A stretch of 64,000 nucleotides of DNA from Sediminibacterium sp. UBA657 (GTDB lineage: Bacteria; Bacteroidota; Bacteroidia; Chitinophagales; Chitinophagaceae): assembly GCA_002299885.1 (NCBI GenBank), contig DBOB01000031.1:136277-200276 (forward strand), in the 5' to 3' direction. Position 1 is the stretch's first letter, and each line of letters starts with the position of its first letter. A program made the translations under genes and the position numbers. Of this stretch, positions 18,530 through 27,182 are shown one piece after another. The notes below the pieces were generated by a model. That model was not told the origin of the DNA, searched no databases, and saw only the letters and a program-made list of their open reading frames with translations.

Positions 18530-18871
18530 ATGATAGAGTCAAAAAGATTCGGTTCCAAGAAAGCATTAATTGATATTGATGAAACCATCTGTTTCTATTC
18601 CGATAAACGCGTGTATGAATTAGCCGAACCTAATTTTGAAAATATTGCAAAAATTAACAAACTCTATGATGAAGGCTGGCATATAACTTATTGGACTGGA
18701 AGAGGAGAAAGTTCAAAAAGAGATTTAAGACCTTTGACTTTAGAACAGTTGACTAAATGGGGCTGCAAGTTCAATGATTTAATTACAGGATATTGTCCGA
18801 ACGGCGGCCCAGTAAAACCAAATTTTGATTTGGTGATTGACGATAAAGCAAAAAGAATAGAAGAACTTTAA
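18530..18871 (+). CDS. Small HAD-superfamily phosphatase-like protein
   Basis: A 113-residue HAD protein. Motif I is DIDET (Asp15, Asp17), motif II is in TYWTGRG, and the acidic motif IV region is LVIDDKAK. No cap domain is present, as in the short HAD proteins found with capsule and LPS genes. It sits 14 bp after the nucleotide-sugar dehydrogenase and is probably cotranscribed, suggesting a sugar-phosphate substrate. Intact despite its size. Confidence 0.8.
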   Translation: MIESKRFGSKKALIDIDETICFYSDKRVYELAEPNFENIAKINKLYDEGWHITYWTGRGESSKRDLRPLTLEQLTKWGCKFNDLITGYCPNGGPVKPNFDLVIDDKAKRIEEL

Positions 18872-18905
18872 GAAGCTTTTTTAAATACCGTATTTATAAT
18901 TACAA

Positions 18906-19616
18906 TTAAGAAATTACAGAGTTGGCTAATTTTCTTTTTCTTGCAAAGGGTAAATAGAATAACCAGAAATGAGCGATTGCAGCTATCTCAAAACAAATGA
19001 GGTAAAAAGGCCATGCTCCAATGATGAAAGGGTTATTGGCCGATGGGGGCTCCCTTAAAAACATATAATTGGTTCCAATGGCATAGTTGAGGATGCCTAC
19101 AGATAAGACCACTAATTGAGAGTACCCAAAAATAACCAACCAGGATTTTGGACGAGGCACAAATCCATTGTGTATGATGCTATGCAACACGACTAACAAT
19201 AAACCAGCATGCTCAATAAAATAGCTATAAAAATTATAGCCCTTTATACCATTGTTAAATTCTGGTGTAAGTAGTGCATGAATCCCTCCTAATAATCCCC
19301 AGTAGTAAACAAACTCACCTAATAATTGATTTTTATTCAATAAGTAGATGATGCATAAGATTGTACTAATACTACATAAATGTGCAGGAATATTCTGTTG
19401 AATATTCCATGAACCAGTATAAAAATTATAAAATTGCTCAACAACCAAATTAGCAATTAATAAGATTGCAATAAAAAAATCATATTGTTTGATTTGAATA
19501 TTTTTTAGGTATTTAGGCACCTGAATCAATAAGAAGATGCAGCCTCCAATCCATAAAATACTCTCCCACCATAATGGAGAGAAAGTGGCAAGTGTAATTG
19601 ATTTTTCAAACTGCAT
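18906..19616 (-). CDS. YwaF/TIGR02206-type integral membrane protein
   Basis: A 236-residue protein with about seven membrane helices. Family landmarks are IPAHLCSIS in a central helix, YYWGLLGGIHALLTP, and NYMFLREPP before the last helices, which match the YwaF/TMEM164-like group. The C-terminus is basic (FARKRKLANS). Known relatives include acyltransferase-like membrane proteins, but no activity can be assigned here. Monocistronic, convergent with the HAD gene. Confidence 0.75.
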   Translation of the reverse strand: MQFEKSITLATFSPLWWESILWIGGCIFLLIQVPKYLKNIQIKQYDFFIAILLIANLVVEQFYNFYTGSWNIQQNIPAHLCSISTILCIIYLLNKNQLLGEFVYYWGLLGGIHALLTPEFNNGIKGYNFYSYFIEHAGLLLVVLHSIIHNGFVPRPKSWLVIFGYSQLVVLSVGILNYAIGTNYMFLREPPSANNPFIIGAWPFYLICFEIAAIAHFWLFYLPFARKRKLANSVIS

Positions 19617-19776
19617 GCTGCAATTTACACCAATCTGAGTAGATTCTATCGACTATGGTATCAAACTAAGCGATTAGATTTTTTTTGAAGGGGTTGAATA
19701 CCTTAGAAATTTTAACCATCAATGTAAAATTGATATGATTATGCTTGCATCAGCTTGATCTATTGTTTTTTTATAG

Positions 19777-20511
19777 ATGCAAAAAAACTATTTCAACCAA
19801 CAAGAACAAAGACATGTATTTATTTGTGACCAACAAGCTATTTATGCTATGGGCTGCAGCCAATTGGCAAAAGCACACCCTATGTGTAATGGATATCGTA
19901 TTTTAAATTCCTTAGACGAAGTTAGTAGTGCTAATTTTGGTTTATCACAAGGATTATTGATCATTGATTGTGCTATGTTTGATTTTGATTCACTGGCAGT
20001 GAAAAAGAAAATCAAAGCAATTCAACAAATATTCCCATGCATTATATTGCTGAATAAGGATACACCAGATTTTATACTCTACCAATTAATTGAACTCGAA
20101 GTAGATGTCATTGTTTCAAGAAACATGTCTAGCCTCGAGTGGAATAAAGCAGTAGAAATGGCTTGTCAACATAAAGTCTTTTTTTGTCAAGATACTGCAG
20201 AGCGGGTTTTACAACTCACACAGGTCATGGACAAGATTAATTTAATTGAGCGTGTTAATGCATTAAGCTTATATGATAAATACATTCTAATTCGCATCTG
20301 CGAAGAAGCTTCAAGTAAACAAATTGCTGCAGAACTAAAGCATAGCAAAAGAACCATCGAAGGTCACAGAACAAGACTCATGCAAACACTTGGCGTAAAA
20401 AATGTAGCAGGATTGGTTAAAATTGCTTTAATCACTAAACTCTATGAACATTATCTTTCCAATCCAGGATGGTATGCTAGTTTTTTGTTAGCTAAAACAT
20501 CTTCTTTGTAG
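19777..20511 (+). CDS. LuxR-type response regulator, atypical receiver
   Basis: A 244-residue regulator. Residues about 12-125 look like a receiver domain, with Asp64 (LLIIDCAMFD) in the position of the phospho-acceptor, but the usual paired acidic residues near the N-terminus read CDQQ, so only one is acidic. Residues about 168-222 form a LuxR-type helix-turn-helix (SSKQIAAELKHSKRTIEGHR). No histidine kinase is nearby. Its last 61 bp overlap the 3' end of the convergent penicillin-acylase gene. Targets are unknown. Confidence 0.82.
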   Translation: MQKNYFNQQEQRHVFICDQQAIYAMGCSQLAKAHPMCNGYRILNSLDEVSSANFGLSQGLLIIDCAMFDFDSLAVKKKIKAIQQIFPCIILLNKDTPDFILYQLIELEVDVIVSRNMSSLEWNKAVEMACQHKVFFCQDTAERVLQLTQVMDKINLIERVNALSLYDKYILIRICEEASSKQIAAELKHSKRTIEGHRTRLMQTLGVKNVAGLVKIALITKLYEHYLSNPGWYASFLLAKTSSL

Positions 20512-22682
20512 TAATGTATCGTTTTAAATTGTCCATGGACAAAACCATAGGCTTGGTCTGTAAAATTTTTGCTTTCAGCAAATCTGCTTTGCCCACCGGT
20601 GATGATGGTCTTTGCATTCAGTCTTTTTCCAAATTCTACTGCAGCTACAAAGCTGTTTCCTGTATATCCGTAACGCTTGGTGGTATTTGGATAGCGTCTA
20701 CTTTCAAAAGAAGGAAGTGAGCCCCATTTAGAGGATGCTTGATTGACAGCTAAGCTAGGTAGGTTGTCATCGAAACTAGCACCTGGTGCAACTCTTTGAA
20801 AACGATTCATTGCACCCCACTTAATTTCCCATCCACCATACCATTTTTCGAATTGATCTAAAGTGGCTTCTAATAATTTGATTTTAGTTTCAAAAGCAAC
20901 CTCTTGGTCCATACGGTTGTATTTTAAAACAATTTGTGTTCCTGCTTCTTCTGTGTTTGCAGGAGGTATAGTAGCGCCCCATTTGCTAGCCCATTCTATA
21001 GCGATGCTTGTTGCAATAGAATTAGTGTCAGCAATATGATCCCAATTCGCTAAATAGTCAATTGCTTTTTTAGTTCTTGGTGCAAGTGCTGCTGTTTTTG
21101 CTTGTTGTATAAAACGAGGCAATAGAATATCAAAGGCACTTAATTTTTTATTATATCCTAATGCAATGAGCTCGTCTAAATTGATTTTATCTACCTTATT
21201 CAATAAGGCTACAGCAGTTAGCCCTCTCCCGTTTTCGCCATCTGGTGCCATATAAGCAGGATAGTTAGATGCTTTTGGACTTTGATCACCTGCGACTGTA
21301 AATGGCGTAGCATTACAATTTTGCAACCATCCGTTTGATGGATTGATGCTTTGAACAATTTCATTTAAAGCATGTACGCCCTGCCAGTCAGTTGCTTTAG
21401 TGCTGCCATCTACTGGCATTGTATAATCAAAATTTGGGTTGCGCTTAGGTATAAAATTACCATGCCAGTAGGCAATATTGCCCGCCGCATCTGCGTATAC
21501 AGTGTTGTTGCTATTATTGGCTACTAGTTCCATTGCTTTAGTATAGTCTGCTAAGCTTTTTGATTTTGTTCTTGTCCAACATTCCATTAAGGCGTCTAAA
21601 GAACGATTGTTTTCTTGTAGGCTTAACCACTTTCCTTTCTCCATACCCACGATTGGTCCATGGTGTGTGAAATAGGTATCAAATGCTTTTGATTTTAGAA
21701 CACCATTTTCTACATATTGAATATTGATTTTACGTTGACCAACTTTCTTTTTTTCTTTTTCGTAGGTATAAAATAATTGGTTGTTTATTTTTTCTGTTTG
21801 TTCTTCATAGACATCTGCAACATCAGCATAGCCACTTGTATGCATCCAACCACAATTTTCATTAAAGCCTTGATAAATAAAGAACTGTCCCCAAGTCACC
21901 GCACCATAAGCATTCAATCCTTGCTCACTCACCATATGCATTTCAGACCTAAAATAAAAAGGGACATGTGGATTGATATACAACATCGCATTGCCTGATT
22001 TGCTATGTTTTGGAGCAATTGCAAATCCATTGGATCCTCTTAGGGTCTTGTCATCCATGTCATAGTTGGTCTGATCAAAAATTGATTTTTGAACAGGCAG
22101 CGTCTTATTGATACTAACTGCATTTTGATTGGAATACAATTGTTGACCATAAAATGCTTCAACATGTTTTTCGGTGATGCCAGCAGATTTTGTTGGGGAA
22201 ACGCTTCCGTCTGTCCACATCAAATGGTACCAAGGCTTAAACTTTTTGAGTACCACTGGTTTTACTTCTGGGTGTTTTGATAAGTAGTAGTTAATACCAT
22301 CTGCATGCGCAATTAATAATTCCTTAAACCAAATTGGACTTCTTTCAAAGTCTTTCACGGCCTCTGCGCTATCTTGAATAAGTTGCATCATTAAATCTTC
22401 ATAAATCACTTTTGGACCTTCCATTTCGGCACGTCGGCCAAGCATTTCTAAAAAATTCTTTTCTATCTGCGGAAAATTCTCTTCGCATTGTGCATACATC
22501 AATCCAAACACCGCATCTGCATCTGTCTTTCCATAAATATGTGGAATATCCCATTCGTCACGTATGATAGTGGTTTGTTTGGCGTGTTGATTCCATCTTG
22601 CAAGTTCTGCACTGGTTGGTTTTTGTGCAAACAATACAATCCCGGTCAATACTAAGCAACTTAGTAAAGCAAATTTTTTCAT
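20451..22682 (-). CDS. Penicillin/AHL acylase-family N-terminal hydrolase
   Basis: A 743-residue exported Ntn-hydrolase with signal peptide MKKFALLSCLVLTGIVLFAQ. The precursor would be cut autocatalytically before Ser217 in RGSNGFAIAP, which becomes the N-terminal nucleophile of the beta chain. The alpha-chain start (RDEWDIPHIYGKTDADAVFG) is typical of the family. Substrates of relatives include penicillins, acyl-homoserine lactones and other N-acyl amides. Last gene of a minus-strand operon, 15 bp after the sugar isomerase. Its 3' end overlaps the LuxR-type gene. Confidence 0.87.
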   Translation of the reverse strand: MKKFALLSCLVLTGIVLFAQKPTSAELARWNQHAKQTTIIRDEWDIPHIYGKTDADAVFGLMYAQCEENFPQIEKNFLEMLGRRAEMEGPKVIYEDLMMQLIQDSAEAVKDFERSPIWFKELLIAHADGINYYLSKHPEVKPVVLKKFKPWYHLMWTDGSVSPTKSAGITEKHVEAFYGQQLYSNQNAVSINKTLPVQKSIFDQTNYDMDDKTLRGSNGFAIAPKHSKSGNAMLYINPHVPFYFRSEMHMVSEQGLNAYGAVTWGQFFIYQGFNENCGWMHTSGYADVADVYEEQTEKINNQLFYTYEKEKKKVGQRKINIQYVENGVLKSKAFDTYFTHHGPIVGMEKGKWLSLQENNRSLDALMECWTRTKSKSLADYTKAMELVANNSNNTVYADAAGNIAYWHGNFIPKRNPNFDYTMPVDGSTKATDWQGVHALNEIVQSINPSNGWLQNCNATPFTVAGDQSPKASNYPAYMAPDGENGRGLTAVALLNKVDKINLDELIALGYNKKLSAFDILLPRFIQQAKTAALAPRTKKAIDYLANWDHIADTNSIATSIAIEWASKWGATIPPANTEEAGTQIVLKYNRMDQEVAFETKIKLLEATLDQFEKWYGGWEIKWGAMNRFQRVAPGASFDDNLPSLAVNQASSKWGSLPSFESRRYPNTTKRYGYTGNSFVAAVEFGKRLNAKTIITGGQSRFAESKNFTDQAYGFVHGQFKTIHYYKEDVLANKKLAYHPGLER

Positions 22683-22697
22683 ACAATGAATTTTAAA

Positions 22698-23624
22698 TTA
22701 TACTAATCCCCATGTTTTAATTCTTTCCAAATTGATGCGAGCACATTCAAGTGGCGCAATCCCTTGATAAGATTCTTGTTCTATGATAAATTGTTTTGTA
22801 CCACCTATCGCCTTAGCTAGTAAGCATACTGCTTTTGGATCTACTAAGCCGTTGCCTAAAATAGTACTGTCATGTTGGTCGTTCATTTCGCCAATTGGAA
22901 CTTTAATTTCATCCTTTACATGTACTGAAACAAAACGGCCTGGATATTTTTTGATCCAATCCATCCCTCTAGCTCCAATACCAAACATATTACCAAAATC
23001 CAATTGATGGATCACTAATTCTGGATCGGTTTCTTTTAAGATGATATCATAGATCAATTGGCCGTTTACTTTTTCTATAAATTCAAAATTGTGGTTATGG
23101 TATCCAAACTGCATGCCCGATTCCAAACACAATTCCCCAGATAAATTAAATAGTTCTAATTGATGCATTAATGCATCATAAGAGGTTCTCACTTTTTCAT
23201 CAATCCAAGGACTTATTACGTAGTCTTGTCCAAGGGTCACTGCATCGTCGATTGTGTATTTCCAAGCATCTGTAAATTCCTTTTTTTTGTTATCCCAATG
23301 GTTTGCATTCAATGAAGTATGACCACTTGGCATTTTCATGCCAAGGTCGTCTAGTATTTTTTTAAACTCAATTGGGGTATAGCCATATAATTTTCTGTTG
23401 ACATAATTGGCGTGCTCTATATATTGGTAACCCATTTTTGATAAGGCCTTTAAAGTGCCTAATGGGTCTTTGAACATATTATCACGCACCGCATACAATT
23501 GAATGCCAATGAGGGTCTTTGCATCAGCAATGGTAGTTTTTGACCATAACGCTTTTGGCGCTATGCCCAAACCTAAGATGGCTATCCCCGTACTTTGGAT
23601 AAATTTTCTTCTTGAATTTTGCAT
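22698..23624 (-). CDS. Exported sugar phosphate isomerase/epimerase (TIM barrel)
   Basis: A 308-residue xylose-isomerase-like/AP-endonuclease-2-fold protein. The N-terminus (NSRRKFIQSTGIAILGLGIAP) is a good Tat signal, so it is probably folded before export, consistent with a metal centre. Barrel phrases: GIQLYAVRDNM, GYHNHNFEF, HQLDFGNM, SVHVKDE and IEQESYQG. It sits between the amidohydrolase (6-bp gap) and acylase genes. The exact sugar substrate is unknown. Confidence 0.83.
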   Translation of the reverse strand: MQNSRRKFIQSTGIAILGLGIAPKALWSKTTIADAKTLIGIQLYAVRDNMFKDPLGTLKALSKMGYQYIEHANYVNRKLYGYTPIEFKKILDDLGMKMPSGHTSLNANHWDNKKKEFTDAWKYTIDDAVTLGQDYVISPWIDEKVRTSYDALMHQLELFNLSGELCLESGMQFGYHNHNFEFIEKVNGQLIYDIILKETDPELVIHQLDFGNMFGIGARGMDWIKKYPGRFVSVHVKDEIKVPIGEMNDQHDSTILGNGLVDPKAVCLLAKAIGGTKQFIIEQESYQGIAPLECARINLERIKTWGLV

Positions 23625-23630
23625 AAGTCT

Positions 23631-26600
23631 TTAGTCTTCTACCTTCGTGTTTTTAATTGGTTTTTTATCCAAGTATTCTTTACGATCTACTTTAGAATTA
23701 CCTGTTACTAACTCATCTAAATTAGCACCATTGTATAGACGACCATTCTTCATCACATACTGGATGCTATTGGTATTCTTAATATCTTCTAAAGGATTCT
23801 TATTTAAAATAATTAAGTCTGCTAATTTACCTGCACTGATACTTCCTAAGTCCTTATCCAATCCTAAACTTTCTGCACCTAAGATAGTAGCTGTTTTCAA
23901 AGCATCTAAATTACGCATGCCACCAGATTGCATAGACCATAGTTCCCAATGGTAACCCAAGCCTTGTAATTGACCATGGCTACCTACACCCGCAAGACCA
24001 CCTGCTTCAACAATTTGCTTCATGCTCTTAGCATGTTTTTGAAACACATGTTCTTCTGGTAAGAACCAAGTAGCACGACGTCTTGACTTGCTTGCTAATT
24101 CTTCGTAAGGAGTATAGTATTGCATTTTTGCATCACCATATACATTTTCTGTTTCGTAAAAATAATTTTCTGCCCATGGTCCACCATAAGAAACTAATAA
24201 AGTAGGCGTTACTGCCATTTTAGAATTAGCAATTGTTTTTACCACATCATTGTACAAAGGATAAATTGGTAAAGAGTGTTCATGACCAGGATAACCATCC
24301 AATAGATTCGTCATATTTAATTTAAAATCTAAACCACCTTCTGTCGTAGGCATTAGTTTTTGATTTTTTGCTGCTTGAATCACCCATTGTCTATGCTTAC
24401 GGTTACCTACTAAATACATTTTAATGTACTTGGTATTGTAATACTTACTGTATTGCGCTAAAACAGATTCTGCTTGTGCAGAGTCTTTTAAATTATAAGA
24501 CCAATAACCTACACCAGGACCCGTTGAATACACTCTTGGTCCTACCATTTTACCTGCTTCTACTAAATCGCTATAGGTTAATACATCTGTTGTTGCTGTT
24601 TGTGGGTCACGTGTTGTGGTCACACCATAAGCTAAATTCGCTGCGTAAATCCATACTTGATTTTTATGAATGCCCCAGCTAGGCCACATATGAGAGTGTG
24701 TATCTATAAATCCTGGCACCACAGTTTTACCAGCAAGGTTGACACGTTTTGCGCCAGCAGGTACTTTGAGTGAACCAGATTTTCCAACTGCTTGAATTCT
24801 ATTTTTTACAATTAAGATGTCACCGTTATTGATCACTTGATCACCATTCATTGTAATGATTCTTGCATTGGTCAATAACACTGTTGTGCTAGGCATATCA
24901 TTTTCATAATACACTTTTACCCAAGTCTCAGTTGCTTTATATTTTGGTGCTTCTTTTTTATCGTCTTTTTTAACAGTAGCAGTACTGTCTTTTTTAGTAG
25001 TATCTTTTTTAATAGACGCTTCTAATTTTTTTGCAGCAGCTAAGCTATCGTCAAAAGCATAAGCGGCATCCACATCATAAGTGAAATGTGCTGCACCTAA
25101 ACTCCAATGAATAGTTTTACCATCTGCTTGCCAGCTTGGAAATTCGCCACCAATTTCAGTTAATAACTTACTAGGGAAAGCAGCATTTTTTGCATCTGCT
25201 ACAGAGATAGAAACCGATTTGCCAGATTTTGGTAGTGTAACAAAATAGATATTATTATTAACCTGTGCAATCGCTGCAGAACCCTTTGGTGATAATAAAA
25301 TATTGTTCGCACTCGATGGAGGATTGTTTTCTTTTGCAGCTTCGTCTGCGTCAAATACTTCTGGAATAATACAAGGGTCGGCCAATGGTTTACCGCGATG
25401 CTCAGGTACACTTCCGAATGTAGTGATACCAGAAATTTTTGCAATTTCTTTTTCATCTCCACCATCCCACTGAATTGAAATTAATCTACCACGATTGTTT
25501 AAATAAATACGATCATCGTTTAATGCAAAATGTGGATTGTATCTTCCATTTGCTTTGTCAATTAATTTTTCATTGCCCGTAGTCAAATCAATCCAAGCTA
25601 ATTCATCTTCTGCATCATCATAGCTAGGCTCGATAGCATCCTTGAATTTTTGAGCGCTGGTTTTATTGAAAACTAATTTTTTTCCTGTTGGATCAATTGC
25701 AAGACCTTGGTACAAAGCATTTTCTTTTGTAATTGTCTTTTCTGTATTATTCGTTAAATCAATAAAACGAATAGCACCACCATCAGGATTCCAAGTTGTA
25801 AAATAAATACCATTACCAGCTGGATTCCAAACTGGTTGTGCTTCTGTGAAATCATTTTTTGTCAAACGCTTAGGGGTGCCGTTTGGATAGTCCATTACAT
25901 ACAATCTATTCAACACTGTAAATGCCAACTGCTTTCCATTTGGAGAAGGCACCGCATCTCTTATCTGCGTTGCCATTGTAGCAACTGTATCTTTGATAGG
26001 ATATTTAAATAATACTTCTGGACCCATTTCAATTTTTGCATCTACTGTATATGGAATAGATGTTTGAGCACCATTTTCAATATTAATCTTATTTATTTTT
26101 CCGCCGTAAGAAGCTAATAAGTATTTGCTATCTGGTGTGAAACTCATTGTAGGTAATACACCTAACACCGCAATAGATTCTTGGTCATCTCTTTGAACTG
26201 GATAAGCCAACCAAGCTTCTTCGCCCGTTGTTAAATTTCTTTTTACCAAACCAGTTTTATCTTCGAAACGAGATCCATATACCAACCACTTTCCGTCTTT
26301 AGACAATACCGGTGTAAAAGCCGATCCATATCTAGAAGCAATGGTTCTGGTTGTTCCTTTTTCTCTATCATACACACCAATACTATATTGAGGTAGCATA
26401 GCGTTGTAGTTCCATGCACCATTACGCGCACTGTAATAAATATAACGACCATCTGCACTCACCGCAGGATCAATTGTTTTTAAAGTAGCAGGTGCATCAA
26501 TCAAACTAGTTCCTGCACCACCATTCTTATGCATCAAATACAATTTAGTATTGCGACGTCCTTTTGTATACACGATATAATTACCGTCTGGCGTATACAC

Positions 26601-27029
26601 TGCACCTGGAAAATTATTGTTTTGCTCTTCGGTCAAAGCAAGCGTATCTTTTTTCTCTAGATCTATGTACCATATATTTTCTGCACCAGAACGGTCAGAT
26701 AAAAATATAATGCGTTTACCATCGGGACTAAAACTTGGATGGTTATCGTAAGCCATGCCCTTGGTGATGGCAGTTGCTTTTCCGCCTTCCATTGGAATAC
26801 TATATATATCACCCATCAAATCAAATAAAATGGTTTTGCCATCTGGGCTAACAGCTAATGAAGTCCAAGTGCCTTCGTTGGTCGTAAAGTCAAATGATCT
26901 AGTTGCTTTTAATGGCAAACCTTTAAATTGACTAAAACTAGTGCTGTCTTTTTTTGGACTTTTCTTGTCCTGTGCTTGTGAACTGATTAAACCAAGCCCC
27001 ATCAAGAGGGTCAAAGTAATTATTCTCAT
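23631..27029 (-). CDS. Amidohydrolase with N-terminal TolB-like beta-propeller
   Basis: A 1132-residue secreted fusion. After a signal peptide (about 20 residues), residues about 45-640 contain WD40/TolB-like propeller repeats (for example SPDGKRIIFLSDRSG and VSPDGKTILFDL). A Lys/Asp-rich linker at about 670-700 leads to an amidohydrolase barrel with metal-binding His778 and His780 in PGFIDTHSHMW, and a C-terminal ADLIILNKNPLEDI typical of the composite domain. Likely an imidazolonepropionase- or dipeptidase-like hydrolase. First gene of the three-gene operon. Confidence 0.87.
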   Translation of the reverse strand: MRIITLTLLMGLGLISSQAQDKKSPKKDSTSFSQFKGLPLKATRSFDFTTNEGTWTSLAVSPDGKTILFDLMGDIYSIPMEGGKATAITKGMAYDNHPSFSPDGKRIIFLSDRSGAENIWYIDLEKKDTLALTEEQNNNFPGAVYTPDGNYIVYTKGRRNTKLYLMHKNGGAGTSLIDAPATLKTIDPAVSADGRYIYYSARNGAWNYNAMLPQYSIGVYDREKGTTRTIASRYGSAFTPVLSKDGKWLVYGSRFEDKTGLVKRNLTTGEEAWLAYPVQRDDQESIAVLGVLPTMSFTPDSKYLLASYGGKINKINIENGAQTSIPYTVDAKIEMGPEVLFKYPIKDTVATMATQIRDAVPSPNGKQLAFTVLNRLYVMDYPNGTPKRLTKNDFTEAQPVWNPAGNGIYFTTWNPDGGAIRFIDLTNNTEKTITKENALYQGLAIDPTGKKLVFNKTSAQKFKDAIEPSYDDAEDELAWIDLTTGNEKLIDKANGRYNPHFALNDDRIYLNNRGRLISIQWDGGDEKEIAKISGITTFGSVPEHRGKPLADPCIIPEVFDADEAAKENNPPSSANNILLSPKGSAAIAQVNNNIYFVTLPKSGKSVSISVADAKNAAFPSKLLTEIGGEFPSWQADGKTIHWSLGAAHFTYDVDAAYAFDDSLAAAKKLEASIKKDTTKKDSTATVKKDDKKEAPKYKATETWVKVYYENDMPSTTVLLTNARIITMNGDQVINNGDILIVKNRIQAVGKSGSLKVPAGAKRVNLAGKTVVPGFIDTHSHMWPSWGIHKNQVWIYAANLAYGVTTTRDPQTATTDVLTYSDLVEAGKMVGPRVYSTGPGVGYWSYNLKDSAQAESVLAQYSKYYNTKYIKMYLVGNRKHRQWVIQAAKNQKLMPTTEGGLDFKLNMTNLLDGYPGHEHSLPIYPLYNDVVKTIANSKMAVTPTLLVSYGGPWAENYFYETENVYGDAKMQYYTPYEELASKSRRRATWFLPEEHVFQKHAKSMKQIVEAGGLAGVGSHGQLQGLGYHWELWSMQSGGMRNLDALKTATILGAESLGLDKDLGSISAGKLADLIILNKNPLEDIKNTNSIQYVMKNGRLYNGANLDELVTGNSKVDRKEYLDKKPIKNTKVED

Positions 27030-27170
27030 ATTGATTATTTTTTGAAAGTTACATCAATCCAATAGTTCTCGAAAAAAAATGAAACCATTGCAGATAGCCG
27101 TTCATCAAATATTTGAATAATATTAACTAAAAATTTAGTTAGAAATTAACTATCATGCCTTAACAAATCG

Positions 27171-27178
27171 TATCTTTG
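27171..27178 (+). promoter_or_regulatory. -7 promoter element abutting an outer-membrane barrel gene
   Basis: TATCTTTG fits TAnnTTTG and ends only 4 nt before the ATG at 27183. If used, the transcript would have almost no leader. No TTTG is found 19-21 nt upstream, so the call rests on one box. Confidence 0.4.
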
Positions 27179-27182
27179 TTTT

